Shown: positions 1 to 6,921 of the stretch, one piece after another
Numbering within the stretch: the stretch's first letter is position 1
How the letters are laid out: each line of letters starts with the position of its first letter
Assembly (NCBI GenBank): GCA_014189685.1
Contig: DVAB01000049.1
Span: forward strand, 1 to 32,440
Reading direction: 5' to 3'
Source of the DNA: Candidatus Naiadarchaeum limnaeum
GTDB lineage: Archaea > Undinarchaeota > Undinarchaeia > Undinarchaeales > Naiadarchaeaceae
DNA: 32,440 nucleotides
The notes under the pieces: generated by a model
Told to the model about the DNA's origin: nothing
Seen by the model: the letters and a program-made list of their open reading frames with translations, nothing else
The model's database searches: none
Position numbers and translations under genes: made by a program

Positions 1-616
1 CAATAATTTCTGTATAATTTTTGCTTTCTGCGGTTATATTAAATGTTGTGCCACTTCCTGAACTTCTATGGTCAATACCAAAATTCATTACTCCTGAGAC
101 TTTTGTCGCACCAGGATAATAAAATACATACCCACCATATTCTTTGAGTTCCAACTCAAAAATCTTCTTTTGAGTTTGACTTTTAATTGTAGCTTGCTTC
201 TTTGCGATTTCTTCACCAGTAATGCTATAATATTCGCTTTCTTCTAGAGCTACAACTCCTCTGCTATCTTTTGCTCGTGCTATCAGTTTAGTTTTTCCAT
301 AATGCTTTCTCGGATCAATATGAACATCGCAGTAAAAGTCAGTCCAATTATAAACACTTTTTTCACTTCTACAGTTAATATTTTCAAAAGTTTCTGTGTT
401 GTTTTCGCTCACAATTGAAAAGTCCAATGTAATAGGTGGATATTCGCTCTGAATATTTATTACCATATCAAAAGGAGCTTTAATAGGCGTAGCCTCTGGG
501 CCCGGATACATATTGTAAATAATCCACAAGCCCTCTGGCTGCACTAACCCAAATGACTTTTGCGATAGAAATGCAAATATCGCTATCAAGATTAACATTG
601 CTAAAATTTTTTTCAT
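1..616 (-). CDS. Exported protein of unknown function, cut by the left edge
   Basis: The frame is open from an ATG at 616 to the window edge (205 codons seen), so the C-terminus is missing. It begins MKKILAMLILIAIFAFLSQ, a typical signal peptide or membrane anchor. The rest is a polar region with several N-x-S/T sites (for example NNTE, NWTD, NITA, NYTE), as expected for a glycosylated archaeal surface protein. There are single cysteines in INCRSE and FYCDV. The ATG follows the htpX stop codon with no gap (TAAATG), so it is probably translated in the same operon as lemA and htpX. I recognise no domain. Role unknown. Confidence 0.75.
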   Translation of the reverse strand, partial: MKKILAMLILIAIFAFLSQKSFGLVQPEGLWIIYNMYPGPEATPIKAPFDMVINIQSEYPPITLDFSIVSENNTETFENINCRSEKSVYNWTDFYCDVHIDPRKHYGKTKLIARAKDSRGVVALEESEYYSITGEEIAKKQATIKSQTQKKIFELELKEYGGYVFYYPGATKVSGVMNFGIDHRSSGSGTTFNITAESKNYTEII

Positions 617-1528
617 TTACATACTTCGGAGTATTTTAATCCTCTCCTCTAAAGGAGGATGAGTTGCAAAAACTTTATCCAGAGCGCTGTGTGTTGGGTC
701 TGAAATAAACAAATGGGACATCCCCTCGCTCACATCCATTTTTCCCTGATTTTTTTTCAAAATTTTCTCAAGAGCATTTGCAAGCCCATCCGGATACCTT
801 GTTATTTTTGCTCCTGTTGCATCTGCCAATAACTCGCGCTTTCTTGAAATTGATGCCTGAACTATTCTTGTTGCAATCGGGGCCAAAACTGCGAGAATCA
901 CTCCTGCAATAATTATTACAAGTATAATAGCCCCGCCTTTTTTTCCACCGCCTCCGCCAAAACTCCCATGCCTCAGAGAGCGCAGGAAGATATAGCTGAT
1001 TATTGCAATTATTCCAACAAGCGCTACAACAAGAGTTGCATACTTTACATCATAATTTGCTATATGGGAAATCTCATGCCCCATGACTCCTTCAATCTCA
1101 TCCCTTTTCAGATTTTTCAGAGCGCCTGTCGTGAAAGTTATGGAAGCGTGCTCAGGGTCTTTTCCTGTTGCAAAAGCATTTATTTCCTCAGATTCCATCA
1201 CATAAACTTTTGGCGCAGGAATTCCTGCAGCAATTGCCAATCCCTCAGCAGTGTCAATCAAATACCTGTGTTTTACTGGATCAGCAGGCTGCGCATTCAC
1301 GGCTTTCAGGATTGATGCATCCCCATAATTGTAAGCGCGATAGATATGCAGAATTATCAGCAGGGTTGCAATCGGGAGTACGAAAATAGCATAAAACGGC
1401 GTGAAAATAACAGCAAGCGCAAAAACAAGAATAAAAAGTATTACAAAGAAAAATGAAACGAGCAGATATGATTTCCTTTTGTTGCGCGCGATTTCCTCAT
1501 AAAAAGACGTATGGTCAAACTTCTTCAT
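617..1528 (-). CDS. htpX: HtpX-like membrane zinc metalloprotease (M48 family)
   Basis: A 303-residue membrane protease of peptidase family M48, which degrades damaged or misfolded membrane proteins. The zinc motif HEISH lies at residues 151-155 in the context GVMGHEISHIANYD. The third ligand is probably the glutamate in RKRELLADATGA near residue 231. Two hydrophobic segments lie near residues 21-62 and two more near 163-182 and 200-220, giving the usual HtpX topology with the catalytic site in the cytoplasm. A glycine-rich loop (GSFGGGGGKKGG) lies between the later pair. It sits just downstream of lemA, a common bacterial and archaeal pairing whose functional basis is not settled. Length fits the family. 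Confidence 0.93.
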   Translation of the reverse strand: MKKFDHTSFYEEIARNKRKSYLLVSFFFVILFILVFALAVIFTPFYAIFVLPIATLLIILHIYRAYNYGDASILKAVNAQPADPVKHRYLIDTAEGLAIAAGIPAPKVYVMESEEINAFATGKDPEHASITFTTGALKNLKRDEIEGVMGHEISHIANYDVKYATLVVALVGIIAIISYIFLRSLRHGSFGGGGGKKGGAIILVIIIAGVILAVLAPIATRIVQASISRKRELLADATGAKITRYPDGLANALEKILKKNQGKMDVSEGMSHLFISDPTHSALDKVFATHPPLEERIKILRSM

Positions 1529-1559
1529 AAACGTAGATTATTAGAATTAATATTAAAAC

Positions 1560-2126
1560 TTATTCAAACTTCACTTTCACAACCCTGCGCTCAGCTTCTG
1601 GGGTTTCCAAATATGGCATTTGCACAGTGCGCCCCATCATTTTCGCAAACCAAATCCCGGGAACTGTTGAAATTGCATTGTTGTAGCCGAGGACTTCATC
1701 GTTGTAGAACTGCCTTGAGTATGCGATTTTGCTCTCAATCCCATCAAGCTGCTCCTGCAAAAGTTTAAAATTTTCACTCGCCCTTAATTGGGGATAGTTC
1801 TCTGCAATCGCAAAAATTGATTTAAGCGCAGCAGCAAATTGGTTTGCCTCCTTCATTTTTTTCTGAGGGTCAGTCTGTTTGAGCATGCGCTCGCGCGCTT
1901 TTGCAACCTCTGTGAAAATTGTTTTCTCGTGCCTTGCATAGCCCTTTACAGTCTCAACTAAATTTGGAACTAAATCTGCTCTCTTTTTTAGCTGAACATC
2001 TATCTGGCTCCACGCATTGGTAATCCTGTTTGAGGCAAGCACGATTGCATTGTAATAGGAGAAGAAAATCACAACTATAATAAGAATTATTACAACAACT
2101 CCAATCATTAATAATGGCAATGCCAT
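1560..2126 (-). CDS. lemA: LemA family protein
   Basis: A 188-residue LemA-family protein. It has one N-terminal transmembrane helix (residues 2-24) followed by the diagnostic helical region: YYNAIVLASNRITNAWSQID, then KKRADLVPNLVETVKGYA with E-K-x-I/L-F following, and a later NFKLLQEQLDGIE helix. LemA proteins form long helical bundles with a short outside N-terminus; their biochemical role is not established. The gene is first in a minus-strand unit with htpX (31 bases apart). An AAGGAGA-type ribosome-binding sequence and a TATA element lie directly upstream. Confidence 0.93.
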   Translation of the reverse strand: MALPLLMIGVVVIILIIVVIFFSYYNAIVLASNRITNAWSQIDVQLKKRADLVPNLVETVKGYARHEKTIFTEVAKARERMLKQTDPQKKMKEANQFAAALKSIFAIAENYPQLRASENFKLLQEQLDGIESKIAYSRQFYNDEVLGYNNAISTVPGIWFAKMMGRTVQMPYLETPEAERRVVKVKFE

Positions 2127-2143
2127 GAGCCTTTATTATCTCC

Positions 2144-2155
2144 TTTATATATTTA
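2144..2155 (-). promoter_or_regulatory. Archaeal TATA box for lemA-htpX
   Basis: On the minus strand the sequence reads TAAATATATAAA, about 20-30 bases before the lemA ATG. This fits a TATA box driving the lemA-htpX unit. It is directly followed by AAGGAGA (minus strand, about 2138-2144), a good Shine-Dalgarno sequence though 13 bases from the ATG. No other gene or RNA is evident between 2156 and 2370. Confidence 0.5.
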
Positions 2156-2374
2156 AGTTTATTCTAAAGCATACTTATGCCTTTGAGTGATAAGTAAATG
2201 TACGCTAGATAAAGTAAAATGTTGAGGAGAATTTTTGCAGAGCTAAACCCCGGGTACTTTTTAAAAGCACCACTTAAACTTAAGTCCTCTGCTTTCATAA
2301 CATAGAGATCGTAGTTGAAATCTATAGCAAGGCTTATCATAGCTTACTAATACTGTGACTACAACCTTTGCGCA

Positions 2375-2385
2375 AATATTTAAAT
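2375..2385 (+). promoter_or_regulatory. TATA box for purE
   Basis: AATATTTAAAT lies 26 bases upstream of the purE ATG, the spacing expected for a leaderless or near-leaderless archaeal transcript. No Shine-Dalgarno sequence is seen before this ATG, which agrees with leaderless translation. I found no riboswitch-like structure in the 284-base gap. Confidence 0.6.
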
Positions 2386-2410
2386 CACTTCGCATAATTG
2401 GTGAACTACT

Positions 2411-3085
2411 ATGGCTAAAAAAGTTTGTGTTATCATAGCTAGTGAATCCGACAAAGATGTAGGGGACAAGGCAATTGAGGTTCTTGGCAAATTTAGCATT
2501 CCTTACCAATACGAGCAAGCCTCTGCGCACAGGGAGCCAAAAAGGGTTGAGCAAATTATTCTGACAACTGACGCAGAAGTTTTTATTTGCATTGCAGGAT
2601 TAGCCGGTGCTTTGCCCGGATATGTTGCAGCGCTTACAAACAAGCCAGTGATTGGAGTTCCGAAAAATGTTAAACTTATGGGACTGGATGCATTGTTCTC
2701 AATGGTGCAAATGCCGAGCGGAATTCCAGTTGCAACTGTTGGAATCGACAATGGGAAAAATGCAGCTTATCTTGCAATTAGAATTTTAGGACTAAAATAT
2801 CCAGAGGTTTTAGCAGGCGAGGCTTCTGGGAATCCAATTTCCTATCCAAGCAGCTCACCTCTTCAAACTTATAACTTTGAGCCTCCGACTTCAAGCCCTT
2901 CTCCGAGTTCATACGCAGCTTTTCCTCTTTTCTCTTCTGAGCCTTCAGCTCCAACACCAAGTTACACTCCTCCGCAAACCACTCCGCCAGCACAAAAAAT
3001 GGAGCAGCGAAATCATATTGTTGGGGATTGGGGCGTAGAAGTTAAGAAAAACGAAAGGGCTCGCGGGGATTGGTTGCAATATTAA
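2411..3085 (+). CDS. purE: PurE (AIR carboxylase / N5-CAIR mutase family) with unusual Ser/Pro-rich tail
   Basis: Purine synthesis enzyme acting on the AIR/CAIR step. The N-terminal part (residues 1-140) has the family marks: ASESDKDV (phosphate and substrate loop, residues 10-17), ASAHREPKRV with the catalytic-type histidine near residue 38, IAGLAGALPGYVAALT, and the GLDALFSMVQMPSGIPVATV segment at about 97-116. That closing segment fits the class I-like form. Normal PurE ends near residue 160. This one carries about 80 further residues that are rich in serine, proline and threonine and end in a short charged stretch (VEVKKNERARGDW). The tail looks disordered; no domain is recognised. The stop is 16 bases before purM. 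Confidence 0.9.
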   Translation: MAKKVCVIIASESDKDVGDKAIEVLGKFSIPYQYEQASAHREPKRVEQIILTTDAEVFICIAGLAGALPGYVAALTNKPVIGVPKNVKLMGLDALFSMVQMPSGIPVATVGIDNGKNAAYLAIRILGLKYPEVLAGEASGNPISYPSSSPLQTYNFEPPTSSPSPSSYAAFPLFSSEPSAPTPSYTPPQTTPPAQKMEQRNHIVGDWGVEVKKNERARGDWLQY

Positions 3086-3101
3086 TTAGTGGGAGAAAAA
3101 C

Positions 3102-4097
3102 ATGTTGGCTTGGACCTATTCAAAAGCAGGCGTAAATATCTCTAAAGCAGACCTTGCAAAAAAATCAATTGCAAAAATTCTTGGAAAAACTTATTCTAAA
3201 AAAGTTCTGCAAAAAATCGGGCATTATTGCAGCGCAGTTGATATTGGGAATGGAAAAGCAGTTGCAATTACAACTGATGGAGTTGGAACAAAAGTCTTGC
3301 TTGCGCAAAAACTGGGTAAATATGATACAGTTGGAATTGATTGCGTTGCAATGAATGTTAATGATTTGATTTGTTTAGGAGTTACTCCTATTGCAATGGT
3401 GGATTATATAGCAATTAAAAAGCCAGATGGAAAAATTATTTCTGAAATCGGCCGCGGGCTTGCAAAAGGAGCGCAGCAGGCAGGAATCTCAATTGTAGGT
3501 GGCGAAACTGCAATTCTTCCTGAAATAATCAAGGGCGCAAACGAATACGCTTTTGATTTAGCAGGCACTGCAATTGGGATTGTTGAAAAGAAAAAAATTA
3601 TTGATGGGAGCAAAATTAAGGCCGGAGATGTTTTAATTGGTTTAAGGAGTTCAGGAATACATTCAAATGGATTAACTCTTGCGCGCAAAGTTCTAAATGT
3701 AAATAATAAAAAAGTTGCGTCAGAACTTTTGAAACCTACAAAAATTTATGTAAAGCCAATTTTAAAACTAATTAATTCTGCCCAAGTTCTCGGGTTAGCT
3801 CATATGACAGGTGGCGGATTGAAAAATCTTTTGCGCCTGAACAAAAAAATCGGGTTTAAAATTGAAAACTGGCCGCGGCCACACAAAATTTTCACACAGA
3901 TTCAACGCGCAGGAAAAGTTTCTGATTTTGAAATGTTTAAAACTTTTAATATGGGAATCGGGTTTTGCGTTGTTGTTCCAAAAAATCAGGTAAAGAAAAC
4001 TTTAGCGCTCTTAAGAAAAGAAAATCCTTTTGTCGTTGGCAAGGCAATTAAGGGAAATAAAATAATTTTCCCCTCAAAAAGCATAGTTTATAAATAA
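3102..4097 (+). CDS. purM: Phosphoribosylformylglycinamidine cyclo-ligase (AIR synthetase)
   Basis: Makes AIR, the substrate of the upstream PurE, from FGAM and ATP. At 331 residues it is of normal length. Family motifs seen are YSKAGVNI at the N-terminus (residues 6-13), TTDGVGTKVLLA (58-69), GIDCVAMNVNDLICLGVTP (78-96), GGETAILPE, GLRSSGIHSNGLTLAR and AHMTGGGLKNLLRL. All belong to the PurM/SelD fold. GGGAG lies 7 bases before the ATG and is a good ribosome-binding site. The purE-purM-guaAB order is a purine gene run on the plus strand. Confidence 0.95.
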   Translation: MLAWTYSKAGVNISKADLAKKSIAKILGKTYSKKVLQKIGHYCSAVDIGNGKAVAITTDGVGTKVLLAQKLGKYDTVGIDCVAMNVNDLICLGVTPIAMVDYIAIKKPDGKIISEIGRGLAKGAQQAGISIVGGETAILPEIIKGANEYAFDLAGTAIGIVEKKKIIDGSKIKAGDVLIGLRSSGIHSNGLTLARKVLNVNNKKVASELLKPTKIYVKPILKLINSAQVLGLAHMTGGGLKNLLRLNKKIGFKIENWPRPHKIFTQIQRAGKVSDFEMFKTFNMGIGFCVVVPKNQVKKTLALLRKENPFVVGKAIKGNKIIFPSKSIVYK

Positions 4098-4115
4098 CCT
4101 CATCCATTTTTTAAT

Positions 4116-5075
4116 ATGGTAGAAGCGGAAGAATTTGTTCAAAAAGCGATTTCTGAAATAAAAAATACTATCAAGTCTGGTAAAGCTATTATTGCAGCCT
4201 CTGGAGGAGTTGATAGTACAGTTGCAGCTATTTTGTGCCACCGCGCAATTGGAAAAAATTTAACTGCAGTTCATGTTGATACTGGACTAATGCGGAAAAA
4301 TGAAAGCGCACAGGTTGTTGAAGTTTTGAAAAGTTTTGGATTAACTGTTAGATTTGTTGATGCAAAGCAAAAATTTTACACTGCTTTAAATGGAATTACT
4401 CATCCGGAGGAAAAGCGCAAGATAATTGGAGAACTTTTTATAAGAATTTTTGAGGAAGAGGCTGAAAAAGTAAAAGATGTTCAATATTTAATTCAGGGAA
4501 CAATTGCTCCTGATTGGATCGAATCAGGAGGCGGGCTCAGAGATACAATAAAAACCCACCACAATGTTGGCGGGCTTCCAAAGGAAATGCAATTAAAATT
4601 AGTTGAGCCTTTGAGGGATTTGTACAAAGATGAAGTTCGGGAAGTTGGAAAGAATTTAGAAATTCCAGATTCCATTGTAAACAAACAACCATTCCCGGGT
4701 CCAGGGCTTGCGGTTAGAATTCTGGGAGAAGTTACAGAGGAAAGAGCAAAACTTTTGCAGGAGGCTGATTTTATTTGGCGCGAAGAATTGGAAAAAGCCG
4801 CAAATGAGGAAAAAATAAATTTGCCCTGGCAATATTTTGCAGTTCTTCTCCCAATTAGAACAGTTGGAGTGCACGGGGATTTGCGCGCATATGGCTATAC
4901 AATTGGCCTGCGCGCAGTTGAAAGTTTTGATGGAATGACTGCGAATTTTTTAAAAATTCCCCCAGAACTTTTGGAAAAAATTGCAATTCGCATTCACAAT
5001 ACCTTGAAAAAAGATATTAACAGGGTGGTTTATGATATTACAAATAAGCCGCCTTCAACAATCGAGTGGGAATGA
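4116..5075 (+). CDS. guaAB: GMP synthase subunit B (ATP-pyrophosphatase)
   Basis: Converts XMP to GMP with ATP, using ammonia from the separate glutaminase subunit, which here lies at 10646-11230. The PP-loop is ASGGVDSTVA (residues 28-37). Also seen are GTIAPDWIESGGG, IKTHHNVGGLP, the dimerisation-domain signature KQPFPGPGLAVRILGEV, and the C-terminal DITNKPPSTIEWE that is nearly invariant in GMP synthases. Archaea usually make the two halves from separate genes that often lie side by side. Here about 5.5 kb separates them, and a second copy of this gene's last codons sits at 9500-9565. The start is 18 bases after purM. Confidence 0.95.
   Translation: MVEAEEFVQKAISEIKNTIKSGKAIIAASGGVDSTVAAILCHRAIGKNLTAVHVDTGLMRKNESAQVVEVLKSFGLTVRFVDAKQKFYTALNGITHPEEKRKIIGELFIRIFEEEAEKVKDVQYLIQGTIAPDWIESGGGLRDTIKTHHNVGGLPKEMQLKLVEPLRDLYKDEVREVGKNLEIPDSIVNKQPFPGPGLAVRILGEVTEERAKLLQEADFIWREELEKAANEEKINLPWQYFAVLLPIRTVGVHGDLRAYGYTIGLRAVESFDGMTANFLKIPPELLEKIAIRIHNTLKKDINRVVYDITNKPPSTIEWE
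5010..5075 (+). repeat. Left copy of the guaAB 3' end (island boundary repeat)
   Basis: The last 22 codons of guaAB. They match 9500-9565 in the same orientation: 47 of 66 bases agree, and 18 consecutive residues (INRVVYDITNKPPSTIEW) are identical. Together the two copies bracket the RiPP island, like the attL/attR remnants left by integration at the guaA 3' end. Confidence 0.75.
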
Positions 5076-5097
5076 ATTTTTAATATTTTTTAAAAGT

Positions 5098-5109
5098 AAA
5101 GTATATAAA
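5098..5109 (+). promoter_or_regulatory. TATA box of precursor gene 1
   Basis: AAAGTATATAAA is a strong archaeal TATA box with purines before it (BRE-like). It ends 30 bases before the precursor ATG at 5139, so the leader would be very short. The same element at the same spacing precedes precursor 2. Confidence 0.75.
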
Positions 5110-5138
5110 CTGTTCATACGACTCCTTCTCTGATAAAT

Positions 5139-5237
5139 ATGGAGTATGTAACACCAGAACTTCGACCACCAGTTCCAATGTGCATGGGCGACAGAGTTGG
5201 AAGGCTTTGCATGTTGGGTGGAATTTCACTCATCTAG
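5139..5237 (+). CDS. RiPP precursor peptide 1 (32 residues)
   Basis: A 32-codon gene, ATG to TAG. It encodes MEYVTPELR, then PPVPMCMGD (residues 10-18), RV, GRLCML (21-26) and the tail GGISLI. Its paralogue at 5364-5468 shares 21 of the first 26 residues, and nine of those 21 codons differ silently, which shows selection on the peptide. Each of the two cysteines (15 and 24) is followed by methionine. There is no lysine. The charged N-terminal part would serve as leader and the PMCMGD-GRLCML part as core (inference). It lies next to a radical SAM/SPASM maturase with a PqqD-like domain, a GNAT and an ABC exporter. The mature product and exact cleavage site are unknown. It does not resemble any RiPP precursor I know. 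Confidence 0.85.
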   Translation: MEYVTPELRPPVPMCMGDRVGRLCMLGGISLI

Positions 5238-5265
5238 AGAGTGGCATTAAAATTTAGTAGTTATA

Positions 5266-5310
5266 TTAAATACTTACTGTGTTCTCTCTTCTTTTGAACT
5301 CAAAGCAATG
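5266..5310 (-). pseudogene. Remnant of the 3' end of the radical SAM maturase gene
   Basis: On the minus strand this reads HCFEFKRRENTVSI plus TAA. The true maturase end is HCFEFKEIENVIAT plus TAA at 5496-5540. Length and stop position are the same, and 33 of 45 bases agree. No more of the gene follows: at 5311-5314 the sequence passes into the promoter of precursor 2. It is the right-hand end of the first tandem-duplication unit, not a working gene. Confidence 0.8.
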
Positions 5311-5322
5311 CAATTTAAGAGT

Positions 5323-5334
5323 AAAGTATATAAA
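5323..5334 (+). promoter_or_regulatory. TATA box of precursor gene 2
   Basis: AAAGTATATAAA again ends 30 bases before the ATG at 5364. After it, TTCATAC-A/G-ACTCC is also kept between the two copies (5113-5125 and 5338-5350) although nearby leader bases have drifted. That could mark an initiator or leader element. Confidence 0.75.
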
Positions 5335-5363
5335 TTATTCATACAACTCCCTATGTGGTAACT

Positions 5364-5468
5364 ATGGAATATGTAGCACCAGAAGTTCAGCCGCCAGTCC
5401 CCATGTGTATGGGCGATACCACTGGAAGACTCTGCATGCTAAGCACGCTAAGCATAGAGCTTTACTAA
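5364..5468 (+). CDS. RiPP precursor peptide 2 (34 residues)
   Basis: A paralogue of the gene at 5139. It encodes MEYVAPEVQ, then PPVPMCMGD (10-18), TT, GRLCML (21-26) and a different, longer tail, STLSIELY. Both cysteines and all four methionines are kept. Conserved codons carry silent changes relative to copy 1 (GAA/GAG, CCG/CCA, GTC/GTT, CCC/CCA, TGT/TGC, GAT/GAC, AGA/AGG, CTC/CTT, CTA/TTG). Replacements fall at residues 5, 8, 9, 19 and 20 and in the C-terminal tail. The cell may therefore make two related products with the same modification. It converges on the maturase gene, with 27 bases between the stops. The function of the product is unknown. Confidence 0.85.
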   Translation: MEYVAPEVQPPVPMCMGDTTGRLCMLSTLSIELY

Positions 5469-5495
5469 GAATAGTATTAATTTTTAGTACGTGGA

Positions 5496-6917
5496 TTAAG
5501 TAGCTATAACATTCTCTATTTCTTTGAATTCAAAGCAATGCGGTGGTGTTGCATATAGTGCTTTAAAGCGATCTTTTTCAGGATAGCGATCTTTGTTATA
5601 CAGATATACTATTGCTCTGCACGATCCTCCACAGGCATACTTGAAAGTGCAGATACCACAGCGCTCAAATTGGTCAACGCTCATAGAGCGGAAGAGTTTG
5701 AAAATTTCAGAATTTTCTATAATATCCCAGACTGTTCGCTCTCTTACATTTCCGCCTGTGAATTCGGGCCACCCTCCTAAAAGAATACATGGTTTTACAT
5801 TACCTTCTGGGTCAATTGCAATTCTATGTATTGCAGCACCGCACATTTTGCGAGGCGCAACTTTTTTGTCCCATCTCTCTAAATTAAACAAATCTTCAAG
5901 CGGCTCATCTATATCAACAGCTATCTTCTGTTGATATTCCTTTGAAAGTTCAAGAACTGCTGCTACAAAGCTGCGCGTTTGGTCAGGCGTGAGTTCGGAT
6001 ACTATTCCTGCGCCACGTCCCATAGGCTGAGCAAAGCCAAGTCTGATTATAGGCGCGCCTAAACTTATTGCTAACTCCACCCTCTTTCTCATCTCAGGCA
6101 TATCTGCTGAGGTCATAACAGATGACACCATGACTATATGGCCAAGCTCAGCAAGCATTCTAACTGCGTTAGTTGCTCTTTTCCAAGATGTTGGCACTCC
6201 CCTAAATTTATCATGCATTTCAGGTGTTGAGCCATCTATGGATATTTGAACTATGCTAAAGAGCTCCTTGATTTTCTTTGCATTGCTATTATCAATAAAG
6301 AAGCCATTTGAAAAAAGAACAGGTGCGAGCCCAATTTTTTTGGCATATTCTGCTAGCTCAAAAACATCGTCCCTCATTAATGCTTCGCCGCCTGTAAAAG
6401 TTACACCTATTATACCCGCCTCCTGTATATCATCCAGCATCTTCTTGCACTCTGCTGTTGTCAATTCCTTTTCTTTTGCAAAGCCCGCATTTGCAGAGCA
6501 GTGAACGCATTTTAAATTGCATTTTAGTGTAAATTCAATATCCGCCCACAGCGGTCGCCTTATGCCACTGACTTGAACTCCTTTGTACTTTTCGTAATAT
6601 GAAATCTCAGGCTCAACTTTGTCTTCACTTTTAACAATAAGTTTGTGCTCAAACATCTTTTCTAAAACATTCTTTGTATCGCGAAGGGCAATTGGGAAAT
6701 CAACATTTTCAAATTCCTCGCAGATAACCTTTGCAATATCATTCACAGTCTTATCGCCATCACAACACTCAAAAATTCGAGCAGCAGTTAGATTTATCTC
6801 TCTTGCTATTGTTGTTCTTCTGTTAAAAACAGTGCCGCCATTTGGCTCTTTTCTATAAATTATTTCAGGACTTCTTATGTAGTACATCTTAGCACCATTT
6901 GTTTCGTGAAGTTGCAC
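5496..6917 (-). CDS. Radical SAM/SPASM peptide maturase with N-terminal PqqD-like RRE domain
   Basis: 473 residues from a GTG at 6917; an ATG at 6887 (residue 11, MYYIRSPE) is an equally plausible start. Domains: a PqqD-like winged-helix RiPP recognition element (about 11-98: FNRRTTIAREINLTAARIFE, then DGDKTVNDIAKVICEEF); a radical SAM core with C133-x3-C137-x2-C140 (CNLKCVHC) and the GGE-type motif TFTGGEALMR; and a C-terminal SPASM domain with all seven cysteines (359, 377, 420, 423, 429, 433, 461, including CGICTFKYACGGSC). This predicts three iron-sulfur clusters. Such enzymes make thioether, C-C or related links in peptides such as sactipeptides, ranthipeptides and PQQ precursors. The likely substrates are the two peptides beside it. 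The chemistry cannot be told from sequence. It follows the GNAT gene by 4 bases. Confidence 0.9.
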   Translation of the reverse strand: MQLHETNGAKMYYIRSPEIIYRKEPNGGTVFNRRTTIAREINLTAARIFECCDGDKTVNDIAKVICEEFENVDFPIALRDTKNVLEKMFEHKLIVKSEDKVEPEISYYEKYKGVQVSGIRRPLWADIEFTLKCNLKCVHCSANAGFAKEKELTTAECKKMLDDIQEAGIIGVTFTGGEALMRDDVFELAEYAKKIGLAPVLFSNGFFIDNSNAKKIKELFSIVQISIDGSTPEMHDKFRGVPTSWKRATNAVRMLAELGHIVMVSSVMTSADMPEMRKRVELAISLGAPIIRLGFAQPMGRGAGIVSELTPDQTRSFVAAVLELSKEYQQKIAVDIDEPLEDLFNLERWDKKVAPRKMCGAAIHRIAIDPEGNVKPCILLGGWPEFTGGNVRERTVWDIIENSEIFKLFRSMSVDQFERCGICTFKYACGGSCRAIVYLYNKDRYPEKDRFKALYATPPHCFEFKEIENVIAT

Positions 6918-6921
6918 TTAT

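Larger units (their letters stand above)
5089..5541 (+). repeat. Tandem duplication: two abutting copies of promoter, precursor gene and maturase 3' end
   Basis: Copy 1 spans about 5089-5311 and copy 2 about 5314-5541. They align over the TATA region, the leader, the precursor gene, the downstream spacer and the last 15 codons of the maturase (antisense). The offset is 225 bases through the promoter and start codon. It becomes 230 at the right end because precursor 2 is two codons longer and the spacer has a one-base indel. The copies meet head to tail at 5311/5314. Confidence 0.85.

Noticed and set aside
617-1528. HtpX as the leader protease of the RiPP system
   Set aside because: It lies outside the island, is paired with lemA and has a general housekeeping role. 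No dedicated peptidase is seen in the island.
2156-2370. Riboswitch or small RNA before purE
   Set aside because: No purine-riboswitch-like stems, no C/D box motifs, and the TATA box only 26 bases before the ATG leaves no leader for a riboswitch.
5266-5310. Evidence for a second, lost maturase gene between the precursors
   Set aside because: Only 15 codons are present, and the segment ends exactly where the second tandem unit begins. A simple tandem duplication explains it with no lost gene.
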